Part shown: one piece after another, positions 44,224 to 56,592 of the stretch
Numbering within the stretch: the stretch's first letter is position 1
How the letters are laid out: each line of letters begins with the position of its first letter
NCBI GenBank assembly: GCA_016709545.1
Contig: JADJMO010000002.1
Coordinates: forward strand, 555,072-619,071
Direction of reading: 5' to 3'
Length of the DNA stretch: 64,000 nt
DNA from: Myxococcales bacterium
Lineage (GTDB): Bacteria; Myxococcota_A; Polyangia; Polyangiales; JADJMO01
Program-made: the position numbers and the translations under genes
Notes under the pieces: generated by a model
What the model was told of the DNA's origin: nothing
Database searches by the model: none
What the model saw: only the letters and a program-made list of their open reading frames with translations

Positions 44224-45639
44224 ATGCGAACGCGCACCCTGCTCCTGCCGCTGCTCCTCGCCTTCGCGCCCACGCCGGGCGCCACCGTCCACCCGGCCGC
44301 CGCGGCCGACGCGCCGTCCTCGGCCGTGGCCTCCGTCGACGCCGTCGAGCGCTACGTGCTCGAGAACGGGCTCGAGGTCATCCTCCACGAGGACCACCGC
44401 GCGCCGCTCGTCGCGGTCAACGTCTGGTACCACGTGGGCAGCAAGGACGAGCCCGCCGGCAAGAACGGCTTCGCGCACCTCTTCGAGCACCTCATGTTCC
44501 AGGGGTCGAAGAACGTCGGCGAGGACATGTTCTTCCGCTACCTCGAGAGCGCGGGCGCGAGCGAGCGCAACGGCACGACGAACCTCGACCGCACCAACTA
44601 CTTCGAGGTGGTGCCGAAGACGCAGCTGCCGCTCGTCCTCTGGCTCGAGAGCGACCGCATGGGCACCCTGCTCGACCACGTCACCAAGGAGACGTTCGAG
44701 AGCCAGCGCGAGGTGGTGAAGAACGAGCGCCGCCAGAACTACGAGAACGCGCCGTACGGCCTCGTGTGGGGCATGGTCCGCGCCGCCCTCTACCCGAAGG
44801 ACCACCCTTACCACCTGCAGACCATCGGCACCCCCGAGGACCTCGACGCGGCCACGCTCGACGACGTGCGCGCGTTCTTCCGCACCTGGTACGTGCCCAA
44901 CAACGCCACGCTGGTCGTCGCGGGCGACCTCGACAAGAAGCGAGCGAAAGAGCTGATCGCCCAATATTTCGGCCCGATCGCGAAGGGCTCGCCGGCCAAG
45001 CCGCACAAGGCCGCGATGCCGGTCACCCTCGCCAAGGAGAAGGTCCTCACCGTGGAGGCCGACGTGGAGCTGCCGCGCCTGATGCTCACCTGGCCCACGC
45101 CGCGCGGCTACGACCCGGGCGACGCGGAGCTCGACCTGCTCGCCCACGTGCTCGGCGGCGGCAAGACCAGCCGCCTGCACAAGAAGCTCGTCTACGACCT
45201 CCAGATCGCGCAGGACGTGAGCGTCTACCAGAGCAGCTCGCTGCTCGCCGGCGACTTCGACATCGTGGTCACCCTGCGCAAGGACCACACGCCGGAGGAG
45301 GCGAAGAAGGTCGTCGACGACGTGCTCGACGAGCTCCGGAAGAAGCCGCCCAGCAAGGACGAGCTGGGGCGCGCGCAGACCTCGATCGTCTCGCAGATGG
45401 TGTTCTCGCGCGAGCGGCTCTCGACCCGCGCCGACACGTTCAACTACTACAACCAGACCGTCGGCGACCCGGCGTTCTTCGCCAAGGACCTCGCGCGCTA
45501 CGAGAAGCCCACGGCCAAGGACGTGCAGAACGCCCTCCTCACCTGGGTGCCGAAGGGCAAGCGGATCGTCACCATGGTCACCCCCAAGAAGGGCGCGCCG
45601 CGCGCCGGCAAGCTCGTCGACACCAAGGAGGTGCCGTGA
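44224..45639 (+). CDS. M16 zinc peptidase, catalytic subunit
   Basis: 471 residues with a signal-like N-terminus (LLLPLLLAFAPTPGATVHPA). The inverted zinc motif HLFEH (HxxEH) lies at ~85-89, with the downstream Glu in QREVVKNERRQNYE. Two M16 domains follow. Family members degrade peptides, and in many bacteria work as a pair with an inactive partner. That partner is the next gene, whose ATG overlaps this stop (ATGA). Likely periplasmic. The ATG at 44224 gives the best signal. Confidence 0.9.
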   Translation: MRTRTLLLPLLLAFAPTPGATVHPAAAADAPSSAVASVDAVERYVLENGLEVILHEDHRAPLVAVNVWYHVGSKDEPAGKNGFAHLFEHLMFQGSKNVGEDMFFRYLESAGASERNGTTNLDRTNYFEVVPKTQLPLVLWLESDRMGTLLDHVTKETFESQREVVKNERRQNYENAPYGLVWGMVRAALYPKDHPYHLQTIGTPEDLDAATLDDVRAFFRTWYVPNNATLVVAGDLDKKRAKELIAQYFGPIAKGSPAKPHKAAMPVTLAKEKVLTVEADVELPRLMLTWPTPRGYDPGDAELDLLAHVLGGGKTSRLHKKLVYDLQIAQDVSVYQSSSLLAGDFDIVVTLRKDHTPEEAKKVVDDVLDELRKKPPSKDELGRAQTSIVSQMVFSRERLSTRADTFNYYNQTVGDPAFFAKDLARYEKPTAKDVQNALLTWVPKGKRIVTMVTPKKGAPRAGKLVDTKEVP

Positions 45640-47134
45640 TGCGCACCGTGTTCTCCGCCCTCGCGCTGGCGCTCCTCTCCTGCAGCCCGGCGCCGAAGCC
45701 GCCGGTCGACGTGCCCCCTGCGTCGTCGGTCTCCGCCGCGCCCTCTGCTTCGACCACGGCGTCCGCACCGCCTCCGGTCACCGACTTCCGCAGCAAGCCG
45801 CCCGCGCCGAGGGCACCGTCACCTTCACGCCGCCGAAGATCGTCGAGCTGGCCATGAAGGACGGCCCCAAGCTCCGGGTGCTGTTCGTCGAGCGCCACGA
45901 GCTCCCCATCGTCGCGGTGCAGGTCGTCACCGATCGCGGCGCCACCGACGCCCCGCCCGGTCGGTGCTCGTTCATGGCCTCGATGCTCCAGCAGGGCACC
46001 AAGAAGCACGACGCGCTCGCCTTCGCCGACGAGATGGAGCGGCTCGGCGCGCGCTGGGGCAGCTCGTGCGGCTACGACTCGGTCGTCGTCTACGGGCAGG
46101 TGCTCTCGAGCAAGCTCGGCGCGCTGCTGCCGCTGCTGTCGGAGATGATCACCACGCCCTCGTTCGACGCCAAGGAGATCGAGCGCGAGCGCAAGAAGCG
46201 CCTCACCCAGCTGCAGCAGCAGAAGGACAGCCCGAGCGCGCTCTCGTGGCGAACGGTGCTCGCGACGCTGTACCCGAGCGGGTTCCCCTACGCGCTCCCC
46301 TCGATCGGCGACGAGGAGGCGGTGAAGGCCATCACGAAGGCGGAGCTCGAGGCCGCGCGCAAGGCCACCCTCACGCCCGCCGCGACCACCATCATCGTCG
46401 TCGGCGACGTGACCGAGGCCACCTTGATGCCGATGCTCGGCAAGGCGTTCGGAGGCTGGAAGGAGGCCTCGCCGAAGCGGGTGGAGGTCCCTTCGTACCT
46501 GACCGCGGCGCCCAAGGAGCGCCCCATCCTGGTGATCGATCGACCGGGCGCGTCGCAGTCCACCGTGAGCCTCGCGCGGGTCGGCGAGCTGCGCAACACC
46601 GCGGACTGGGCGCAGATCTTCCTCACCAACTACGTGTTCGGCGGGCACTTCGCGAGCCGCATCAACATGAACCTGCGCGAGGCCCACGCCTACACGTACG
46701 GCGCGGGGTCGAGCTTCTCGATGTGGCAGATGGCCGGGCCGTTCACGGTGGGTGGCGAGATCAAGACGGAGCACACCGCGGCCGCCATCAAGGAGATCCT
46801 CGCCGAGCTCGCCCGCATGCGCGACGCCCCCATCACCGACGAGGAGCTCGCCGAGGCGAAGACGGGCCTCGTCGACCAGCTCCCCGGCCGGTTCACCACC
46901 ATGGAGGACACGGCGAACGCCCTCGCGACGCTCGTGAGCTACCACCTGCCGCTGACCGAATACGCCGACCGACCGACCAAGGTCGGCGCGGTGACCAAGG
47001 CCGACGTGCAGCGCCAGGCCAAGAAGTACCTCGCCGCCGACGACCTACGCATCGTCATCGTCGGCGACGCGGCGAAGATCACCCCAGGCCTCGAGGGCTT
47101 GAAGCTCGGCAAGGTCGAGGTGCGCAAACCCTAG
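45639..47134 (+). CDS. M16 peptidase, non-catalytic partner; lipoprotein with frameshift
   Basis: The ATG at 45639 opens a lipoprotein signal (MRTVFSALALALLSC, lipobox LLSC) and a Pro/Ala/Ser linker. At ~45798-45812 the frame must shift for the protein to continue as EGTVTFTPPKIVELAMKDGP to the stop at 47134. The M16 fold is clear (VLFVERHELPIVAVQVV), but the zinc site is replaced (RCSFMASML). The Arg-Tyr pair of the partner subunit is present in NLREAHAYTYGAG. Together with the upstream gene this is the typical active/inactive M16 heterodimer. The indel is probably an assembly error. Confidence 0.85.
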
Positions 47135-47556
47135 GCGACCCAGCTCACCCGCGCAGCGAGGTCGTCGGTCTCGGTGTGCACCACGACCTTCGGCGGCGCG
47201 GCGAGCATCTTCACGAGCTTGCTGCCGTCGGCGGCGTGCTGCACGTCGTCCCGGTACCGGTCCGGGAAGGTCGCCGGCAGGTGCACCGTCAGCGTGACCT
47301 GGGTCAGGGCGTGCGAGGTCGGGTCGAACTCCTGGTGCTGTTCGAGCCAGATCCCCTCCGTCGGGAGCTGGCGCGCCTGACAGAACGTGAGCACGTAGAG
47401 CCCCGCGCAACTCGCGAGAGAGGCGAGGAACAGATCGAACGGTTCGGGCGCGAAGCCCTGCCCGCCGTGCTCGAGGGATTGATCGGTACGGACGCAGTGC
47501 GCGCCCACGCGGGCGTCGACGCGCTTGCCCCCGGGGAAGCGAACTCGGATGTCCAT
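47131..47556 (-). CDS. OsmC family protein
   Basis: 141 residues from the ATG at 47556 (MDIRVRFPGGKRVDARVGAH). OsmC hallmarks: FDLFLASLASCAGLYVLTFC, with both redox cysteines (ASC and TFC), and a following beta-rich half. OsmC/Ohr proteins reduce organic peroxides; this one is nearer the generic OsmC/YhfA type. It shares a CTAG stop with the convergent M16 gene. Confidence 0.85.
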   Translation of the reverse strand: MDIRVRFPGGKRVDARVGAHCVRTDQSLEHGGQGFAPEPFDLFLASLASCAGLYVLTFCQARQLPTEGIWLEQHQEFDPTSHALTQVTLTVHLPATFPDRYRDDVQHAADGSKLVKMLAAPPKVVVHTETDDLAARVSWVA

Positions 47557-47664
47557 GGGGCGTGATGCGAGCAAGCCACGGACCACGCGCCAGGCGCGCG
47601 ACAAAGCGGGATCTCCACTCCGTCGATACCGCAGTCGCTGCACGCGATCGCACGCGGTGCGGCG

Positions 47665-48921
47665 CTAGAGACTCGTCTCGCAGGGGTGCAGCGCGGCGAA
47701 CGCCTTCACGTCGGCGAGCTCGGTCGGCTTGGCCTCGCCGTACTGCCACGCCATCGCCCCTGCATAACCATTGGCGTACCAGCTCTCGAGAACCTTGGCG
47801 AAAGGTGTGGCGTTCAAAGGCCCCAACGGGAACTCGCCCATCACCAGCGGCTTGTCGCCGAGGCCGAAATCTGCGGGCTTCTTGGAGTACGGCCAGTAGG
47901 TGTCGACCCAGCCATACATGTGGAACTGGTAGAAGTCCTGATCGATCTTCGACCAGGCTTTGGCCCATTTGAAGGCCGCGGCGCCCACCGAGATCTTGGC
48001 GGTCGACTCGGCGCGCAGGACCGCCACCACGTCGGCGATGAAGGTCGACATCTGGGGGTGGGTGATCGCGGTCAGCTCCGCGTTGGGCTCGAAGGCCGGG
48101 TCGCCGTACGCATCGGTGCCTTTGATGGCCCACTCGGGCTCGTTGATGATGTCCCAGGACATGACGCGGTCGCGGTGCTTGTGCGCCGCGATGGCCTTGG
48201 CGATGGGGCGGATCACCTTCTCGAGCAGCGCGGTGCGGCGGGCGGCGTCGATGGCCATCGGCTGCAGGCTCGGCACGAACAGGCCCGCCGTGGTGCGCGC
48301 CGGTCGGAAGCCGTCGAACGAGAATGGCGTGAGCATCAGATACAGATCGTGCTTCTCGGCGAGGTCGATCGCGGCCGAAAGATCGGCGAGCGTGGTGGCG
48401 CCGAGACCGGTCGCCGTGCCGCTGCTGTCGACGGTCACGCCCTCGCCGCGGAACTCCGGGAACATCCACCACCGCACGACACTCACGCCGTGGGCACGCA
48501 TGTCGGCGAGATCGGCGTCGTAGACGGCGAGGTTTGCGGCGACACCCTTCTGGCTCCACTTGGCGATGCCCCCGAAGTCGCCGCCGAAGTTGCGCCACGC
48601 GTAGTTGAGCCCGTAGAGGAAGCGCTTCTTGCAGCCCCACGTCACGCCGCCCTTGGTCGCCGGGCAGGTGTCGATGCAGCCGCTGTCGGTCGCGGCCCCC
48701 GTGTCGAGGAGGAGACCCGTGTCGCTGACGGAGTCGGTCGCGCCGCCGGAGTCGGTGGCGCCCTCGGCGACGGAGTCGGGGGGCGACGAGGTGTCGAGCG
48801 GCGCCTCCGCCGAGACATCGTCTCCCGCGTCGCCCGGTTCGGTCGGGTCGGCGGAGCCGCTGCACCCCCCGCTGAACGCTGAGAGGACCAGCAAGAGCGT
48901 CGCTCCGACCCGACGCAACAT
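47665..48921 (-). CDS. Secreted GH5-like glycoside hydrolase lipoprotein
   Basis: 418 residues: lipoprotein signal (LLLVLSAFSGGC), an acidic/Ser/Thr linker, then a TIM-barrel hydrolase beginning KRFLYGLNYAWRNFGGDFGG. The acid/base Glu is in SWDIINEPEW (~260) and the nucleophile Glu in LVMGEFPLG (~362), the NEP…GEF spacing of GH5/GH-A enzymes such as mannanases and cellulases. Substrate cannot be fixed. Cysteine pair CIDTCPATKGG at the linker end. ATG at 48921. Confidence 0.8.
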   Translation of the reverse strand: MLRRVGATLLLVLSAFSGGCSGSADPTEPGDAGDDVSAEAPLDTSSPPDSVAEGATDSGGATDSVSDTGLLLDTGAATDSGCIDTCPATKGGVTWGCKKRFLYGLNYAWRNFGGDFGGIAKWSQKGVAANLAVYDADLADMRAHGVSVVRWWMFPEFRGEGVTVDSSGTATGLGATTLADLSAAIDLAEKHDLYLMLTPFSFDGFRPARTTAGLFVPSLQPMAIDAARRTALLEKVIRPIAKAIAAHKHRDRVMSWDIINEPEWAIKGTDAYGDPAFEPNAELTAITHPQMSTFIADVVAVLRAESTAKISVGAAAFKWAKAWSKIDQDFYQFHMYGWVDTYWPYSKKPADFGLGDKPLVMGEFPLGPLNATPFAKVLESWYANGYAGAMAWQYGEAKPTELADVKAFAALHPCETSL

Positions 48922-48984
48922 CCAGAGAGCGTACTCTCTCGAGGACGCGCCGTCCCGTCCGCTCCGAAGTGCTACGTTGGCGCC

Positions 48985-49494
48985 GTGCAGCAGAGGCGCT
49001 TCCTCGTCGGAGTCGTCGCGTCGATCGCGGTCGCGACGGCCATCGGCGTGTGGTTTCTCCTGCCACCTCCCGACGTCCGGACGGCCCCGAGCGCCGTGGC
49101 GCCCTCGATCGCGACGAGCCGTGAGGTTCCCGGTGAGGACCCACCCGTCGTTGCGTCCAACAGTGGCTTCGTGGTCGCCAACGAGGCGCCGCAGAAGCTC
49201 GCCTCGGAGACGACCCTCATGACGGCCCTCCGCGCCTCTGCGGATCCAGCCACCCGCCTCGCCCTCGCGCGCGAGGGGAACCAGCGCTACCCAGCGGGCC
49301 CCGGCGCCTCGGAGCGCACGGCCGCCATCGTCTCGGCCCTCGTCGCGCTCGACCGCGTGCCGGAGGCGCGGACCGAGGCCCGCCAGTTCCTCGAGGCCCA
49401 TCCCGGCGACCCCTGGGCAAAATCCATCGAGAGCCTCACCGGCGTGCACGCCGTACCGGTGGGCCCCGATCCCCGGAGAACCCCCGGGCCCTGA
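48985..49494 (+). CDS. Membrane-anchored small helical-repeat protein
   Basis: 169 residues with one N-terminal membrane helix (FLVGVVASIAVATAIGVWFLL), a disordered stretch, and a C-terminal TPR-like helical pair (ASERTAAIVSALVALDRVPE, then ARTEARQFLEAHPGDPWAKS). Unknown function. GTG at 48985, divergent from the hydrolase gene with 63 bases between. Confidence 0.6.
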   Translation: MQQRRFLVGVVASIAVATAIGVWFLLPPPDVRTAPSAVAPSIATSREVPGEDPPVVASNSGFVVANEAPQKLASETTLMTALRASADPATRLALAREGNQRYPAGPGASERTAAIVSALVALDRVPEARTEARQFLEAHPGDPWAKSIESLTGVHAVPVGPDPRRTPGP

Positions 49495-49550
49495 AGAAAG
49501 TCGCGCGCCGTCACCTGGCCGACATCTCGCGCAGGTAGGAATCGACCATC

Positions 49551-50534
49551 GTGGACAAGGTCACCGGACTGCTCGCCCTCGTGGATTCCTTGCGGCGCGC
49601 CACCTCGCTCGAGGAGACGCTGCACGCCGTCACCGACGCCACCTCGATCCTGCTCGAGACCGAGCGCGTCACCCTCCGCCTGCTCGACGAGTCGCGCGCC
49701 CGGCTCCTCGTCGCGGCGCGCTCGGGGCGACGCATCCACGAGACCGACGTCTCGTTCTCGATCGGCGAGGGCCTCTCGGGCTGGGTCGTCCAGCACGGCC
49801 TGCCGATCCGCCTCGATCGCGCGGAGCTCGATCCGCGCTTCGTGGTGAAACCGGGCCAGACCGCCGCGATCGCCTCGTACCTCGGCGTGCCGCTGCTCGA
49901 CGGCGGCGGCACCATCGGGGTGCTCTCCGCCGCCGACGAGGCCCCCGCCCGCTTCTCCACTGCGCAAGAAGACCTCGCGCGACTCATCCTCGGGATCTGC
50001 GAGCCGTGGCTGCAGGGCGCGCGCCTCCGACGCCTCGCGCTCCTCGATCCGCTCACCGCCACGCTCAACCGCCGCGGCTTCGACGCCGCGTTCCCGCGCC
50101 CGCTCGACGTGCCACCGTGCGTCCTGCTCCTCGACCTCGATCGCTTCAAGGCGATCAACGACCTGCACGGTCACGCGGTCGGCGATCGCGTGCTCAAGGC
50201 GGTCGCCGCGGTGCTGGCCGGGATCGCGCGCCAGGGCGACGACGTCGTGCGCCTCGGCGGCGAGGAGTTCTTGCTGGTGCTCCGGCACGCCTCGCTGCAC
50301 GCGGGGGTCCGCGTCGCCGAGCGCGCCCGCGCGGTGATCGAGACCCTCGACGTGACCGACGACGCCGGACACCCCGTGCGCATCACCGCCTCGGTGGGCG
50401 TCGCCGTTCAGCACCCTGGCGAGACCCGCGACGCGCTCGTCGCCCGCGCGGACGCCGCGATGTACCGGGCCAAGGCCCGCGGGCGCAACTGCGTCGAGGT
50501 GGACGAGGACGCGGCCCCCACGGCGCGGCTCTGA
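49551..50534 (+). CDS. GAF-GGDEF diguanylate cyclase
   Basis: 327 residues. GAF domain ~10-155 (SIGEGLSGWVVQHG, ASYLGVPLLDGGGTIGVLSA), then GGDEF ~165-320 with the active-site VRLGGEEFLLVL. An inhibitory RxxD (RQGD) sits five residues before GGEEF, so product inhibition is expected. It makes cyclic di-GMP in response to a small-molecule signal sensed by GAF. Soluble. GTG at 49551 with AGGTAGGA upstream. Next gene follows after one base. Confidence 0.92.
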   Translation: MDKVTGLLALVDSLRRATSLEETLHAVTDATSILLETERVTLRLLDESRARLLVAARSGRRIHETDVSFSIGEGLSGWVVQHGLPIRLDRAELDPRFVVKPGQTAAIASYLGVPLLDGGGTIGVLSAADEAPARFSTAQEDLARLILGICEPWLQGARLRRLALLDPLTATLNRRGFDAAFPRPLDVPPCVLLLDLDRFKAINDLHGHAVGDRVLKAVAAVLAGIARQGDDVVRLGGEEFLLVLRHASLHAGVRVAERARAVIETLDVTDDAGHPVRITASVGVAVQHPGETRDALVARADAAMYRAKARGRNCVEVDEDAAPTARL

Positions 50535-50535
50535 G

Positions 50536-51222
50536 ATGCGACGGCCGTGGCTCGTGGCCGTCTTGCTCTGCACGTCGTGCCTGCCGATCCCCTGGAAGAA
50601 GACCTACGTGATGCGCCCGGCCGGCAAGGTGCGCGTCGTCGACGAGAGCGACGGGGCGATCGCTGGCGCCACCGTCGATCTCGTGCGCATCCGGCACCCG
50701 CACTCCCAGCACGACGCGCGGTACACCGAGCGCGCGGACGCCGCGGGTGAGGTCTCCTTCACGCTCGAGCAGAAGACCCTGACCGTGTTTCCGCTCATGA
50801 TGCACGGCGTGCCGCAGTTCGAGTTCTTGGTGTGCGCCGAGGCGCCGGGCCACGCGAGCCGCACGGTGAAGTGGGGCGTCGAGCCCGACGGCGCCGCGCC
50901 CACCCTGCCCTTGAAGCTGCGCCGGGGCAGCCGCCCCTGCGAGCCGAGACCCCACGCGGCCGCTCCCCGGCGTCGCGAGGCGATCGTCGACGCGGTCGAG
51001 GCGATCGACGGCGGGCAGGCCCAGCTCGATCTCGCGCTCCACGCCGCGATCCCCCTCGCCGTCGGACAGAGCTTCACGCGTGCAGACGGCGCCAGCGCGC
51101 TCGTCGTGAAGGTGGAGTGGCAGGGGGAGCCCCAGGGCGAGCTCCGACGCGCACACCTGGTCGTCTCCGGCTCCCGCACGCTCGAGCTCGTGCGCGGCGA
51201 CCTCTTGAACGCCGGGCCGTGA
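50536..51222 (+). CDS. Lipoprotein with carboxypeptidase-regulatory-like domain
   Basis: 228 residues: short signal (MRRPWLVAVLLCTSC, lipobox-like CTSC), then a beta domain GKVRVVDESDGAIAGATVDL with A-DAAGEVSF, the pattern of transthyretin-like regulatory domains. The C-terminal ~80 residues are mixed and unrecognised. Starts directly after the cyclase, so probably one transcript. Confidence 0.65.
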   Translation: MRRPWLVAVLLCTSCLPIPWKKTYVMRPAGKVRVVDESDGAIAGATVDLVRIRHPHSQHDARYTERADAAGEVSFTLEQKTLTVFPLMMHGVPQFEFLVCAEAPGHASRTVKWGVEPDGAAPTLPLKLRRGSRPCEPRPHAAAPRRREAIVDAVEAIDGGQAQLDLALHAAIPLAVGQSFTRADGASALVVKVEWQGEPQGELRRAHLVVSGSRTLELVRGDLLNAGP

Positions 51223-51238
51223 CGGGCGACACCGCCCG

Positions 51239-51616
51239 ATGGACCGTCGCGCCGTCGTCCGCCCGATCGTGGCCCTCGCCATGACCGCCGTCGGGGTGAT
51301 GCACTTCGTCTCGCCCGCCGGCTTCGTGAAGATCGTGCCGCCGTGGTTGCCGGCGCCGCTCCTCCTCGTCTACGTGAGCGGCGTCGCCGAGATCGCGGGT
51401 GGGGTCGGCCTCTTGATCCCGCCGCTGCGTCGCCTCGCCGCGTGGGGCCTCGTCGCGCTGTTCGTCGCGGTGTTCCCGGCGAACGTCTACATGGCCATGA
51501 ACGACATCCAGCCCTTCGCCGCGCACGTGTCCCGCGCCGCGCAGTGGATGCGGCTGCCGTTCCAGGCGGTGTTCATCGCGATCGCCGTGTGGCTCGCGCG
51601 CGAGCCGCGGGGCTGA
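51239..51616 (+). CDS. DoxX family membrane protein
   Basis: 125 residues, four membrane helices (VALAMTAVGVMHFVSP; LLLVYVSGVAEIAGGVGLLI; GLVALFVAVFPANVYMAM; FQAVFIAIAVWLA). The HFVSP…GFVKIVP…P and EIAGGVGL motifs are those of DoxX-like proteins of unclear, possibly redox-linked, function. ATG at 51239, 16 bases after the lipoprotein. Last gene of the short plus-strand run from 49551. Confidence 0.8.
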   Translation: MDRRAVVRPIVALAMTAVGVMHFVSPAGFVKIVPPWLPAPLLLVYVSGVAEIAGGVGLLIPPLRRLAAWGLVALFVAVFPANVYMAMNDIQPFAAHVSRAAQWMRLPFQAVFIAIAVWLAREPRG

Positions 51617-51628
51617 TCGCTCCCTGGC

Positions 51629-52132
51629 TCACTCCCCCGGTGGCCCGCCGTAGAGCGGCTTCGACGGCGGGGCCACGAACGGCTTCGGCGGCCCGCCGTA
51701 GGCCGGCTTCGCGGGCGTCGGGATCGCCGTCGCCGTCGGCGTGGGCGCGGGCCGCGGCGGCGTGGACACCGACGTCGAGGGCGCCACGCTGGTCGAGGTG
51801 CTCGCCGACAGCGAGGGCATCGGCGCCGGCGCGCCATAGGCGGCGACCGCCGGCGGCGGGCTGACCGAGGCCATCGGCTCGGCCGTCTTGGTGGTCTTGG
51901 CCTCGTCGATCTTCTTCGCCGGCTCGGGCGTGGCCTGCGGCGGTTCCTGACATCCTGCGACGGCCGCGCCTCCCGCGACCGCGAGCGCCATGAACGCGAA
52001 CGCCGCGCCGCGACTCATGCGGTGTGGCAGGTCGAGGCCGACGGACTCGTGGACGGCGCAGCCGCAGAACGGACAGGGACCGCCGACGCGAATGTGGCGC
52101 CGACAGTCCCGACAGGGGGCGAGATCGCTCAT
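51629..52132 (-). CDS. Zinc-ribbon, membrane anchor and proline-rich tail protein
   Basis: 167 residues. An N-terminal zinc ribbon (CRDCRRHIRVGGPCPFCGC) is followed by one hydrophobic segment (AFAFMALAVAGGAAVAGC) and a disordered Pro/Ser/Thr-rich tail with two YGGPP motifs near the end. The order suggests a cytoplasmic zinc ribbon and a periplasmic tail, but a cysteine ends the hydrophobic segment as in lipoproteins. Function unknown; such modular proteins are frequent in myxobacteria. Confidence 0.6.
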   Translation of the reverse strand: MSDLAPCRDCRRHIRVGGPCPFCGCAVHESVGLDLPHRMSRGAAFAFMALAVAGGAAVAGCQEPPQATPEPAKKIDEAKTTKTAEPMASVSPPPAVAAYGAPAPMPSLSASTSTSVAPSTSVSTPPRPAPTPTATAIPTPAKPAYGGPPKPFVAPPSKPLYGGPPGE

Positions 52133-52165
52133 TCCCCCCTTCTACGGCCGAGATGGCCGAGAGGT

Positions 52166-54929
<2,764 letters not shown>

Positions 54930-55032
54930 TCAGGTCCCGGGACCCTAGTCGGGCGTCCAGTGCCCGACAAGGACTTTGGGCCGTCGAAACCCGAGAAAAC
55001 TGGGGAAAAAGCCGACGTTCGTCCGTGCCCGT

Positions 55033-55988
55033 TCAGCGCTTGGCCACGAAGCTCATCTTCATGTCGCCCGTGCCGCTCGTCTTGCCCTTCTTGTCGGTCG
55101 AGAGGATGGCGATGGTCCCCTCGAGGACGAGGGCCCCGACCAGCGCGTCGGAGGTGCGAACCCGCAGGGTGCCCTTCAGGCGAGACTCGGTGGTGGAGCC
55201 CCCCTTGCCGCTCGATTTCATCGTGAACGAGAGGTCGAACACGCCGAAGCCGTCCTCGAGCGACGCGAGCTTCACCTTGACGTCGGACAAGCTCGGGGCG
55301 TCGTCGCCCTGCCCGTGCATGCGCTGCTCGAGTGCGGCCCCCAGGGTCGGCACCTCGTCGCCGATCCGGAGCGACGCGGGCAACCCGGCGAGCACCGCGT
55401 CGGGCTTGCCGAGCGAGCGGTGCGACCGCAACACGAAGCGCGCCTCCTCGGCCGGCACGGCGGCGCCCTTGTCGTCCGCGATCTCGAGCTTCCGTCCCTG
55501 GCGGTGAGCACGTACGTGTGGCCGGTGACCGGGCTCTGCCCCTTCTTCTCCTTGCCGTTCTGCGAGACGGACTCGGAGCGCTCCACGTAGGTGACCTGCA
55601 CCTTGGTCACGGCCTTGCCGTCGACCGCGAGCACCTTGGTCTTGCGGACGATGGCGTCCTTCTGCGTGAGCTCGACGCCCTTGGTCTTGGTGCCCGCGCC
55701 GACGTCGAGCGCCAGGTGCACCTCGAGCTGCTCCCGCTCTTCGGTCTCGTCGCCCACCACGGGGGCGCGCAGGGTGAACGCGACGACCGCGCCGCTGCCG
55801 GAGGCCGCCGGCGCAGCGGGCACGCTCGGGGCGGTGCTCGGTGCCGAACCGCTCGCGACGACCGACCCGCCCGCCGACCCCGCCGACGGAGCGCTGGTCG
55901 AGGCCGCCGCGGTGGGCGCGCCCTTCGGCGGGTCCTTGCACGCGACGAGAGACAGGGCTCCGAGAGCGAGGGCGGGCCACTTCTGCAT
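55033..55988 (-). CDS. Lipoprotein of unknown function, frameshifted
   Basis: ATG at 55988: MQKWPALALGALSLVAC (lipobox LVAC), an Ala/Ser/Gly linker, then a beta-rich body (VAFTLRAPVVGDETEEREQL; VTKVQVTYVERSESV). The first frame is good to TYVLTARDG at ~55495; the other frame continues KLEIADDKGAAVPAEEARFV to the stop at 55033, ending in DMKMSFVAKR. Joined, this gives a ~317-residue lipoprotein. The slip is next to short C/G runs. No known domain. Confidence 0.65.
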
Positions 55989-56028
55989 GATGCGGCGGAG
56001 GCTAACCACGGCTAGCCTCGGCGCGCCA

Positions 56029-56592
56029 ATGCGCATCGTGCCCAGCCGCATCCCCGAGGTCGTCCGCGTCGAGCCCAAGGTGTTCGGCGATCCGCGTGGG
56101 TTCTTCTTCGAGCTCCACAGCGAGCAGCGGTTCGCCGAGGCGGGCCTCGTCGGCCTCGACGGCAAGCCGCTCCGCTTCGTGCAGGACAACGTGTCGCGCT
56201 CCTCGCGCGGCGTGCTCCGCGGGCTGCACTTCCAGAAGCCCGCCACCCAGACCAAGCTCGTCTCGGTGCTCGAGGGCGTCATCTTCGACGTCGCCGTCGA
56301 TCTGCGCGCCGGCTCACCCACGTTCGGCCAGTGGATCTCCGAGGTGCTCGGCGCCGAGGACCACCACCAGCTGCTCGTGCCGCGCGGCTTCGCGCACGGC
56401 TTCCAGGTGGTGAGCGAGACCGCGATCGTCCACTACAAGGTCGACGACTTCTACGCCCCGGCGCACGAACACGGCGTCGCGTGGGACGACCCCGATCTCG
56501 GAATCCCGTGGCCCGTCGCCGAGCCGACGCTGTCGCAAAAGGACCGCGTGTACCCGCGCGTGCGCGACCTCGCGCCCGAGCTCCGCTTCTAG
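56029..56592 (+). CDS. rmlC: dTDP-4-dehydrorhamnose 3,5-epimerase
   Basis: 187 residues, the usual RmlC length. Family motifs: EPKVFGDPRGFFFE, catalytic His in GVLRGLHFQKPA, KLVSVLEGVIFDVAVDLR, LLVPRGFAHGFQV, and VHYKVDDFYAPAHEHGVAWD. It converts dTDP-4-keto-6-deoxyglucose to the rhamnose isomer for O-antigen or exopolysaccharide. No other rml gene is adjacent. ATG at 56029; stop shared as CTAG with the convergent lipoprotein. Confidence 0.93.
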   Translation: MRIVPSRIPEVVRVEPKVFGDPRGFFFELHSEQRFAEAGLVGLDGKPLRFVQDNVSRSSRGVLRGLHFQKPATQTKLVSVLEGVIFDVAVDLRAGSPTFGQWISEVLGAEDHHQLLVPRGFAHGFQVVSETAIVHYKVDDFYAPAHEHGVAWDDPDLGIPWPVAEPTLSQKDRVYPRVRDLAPELRF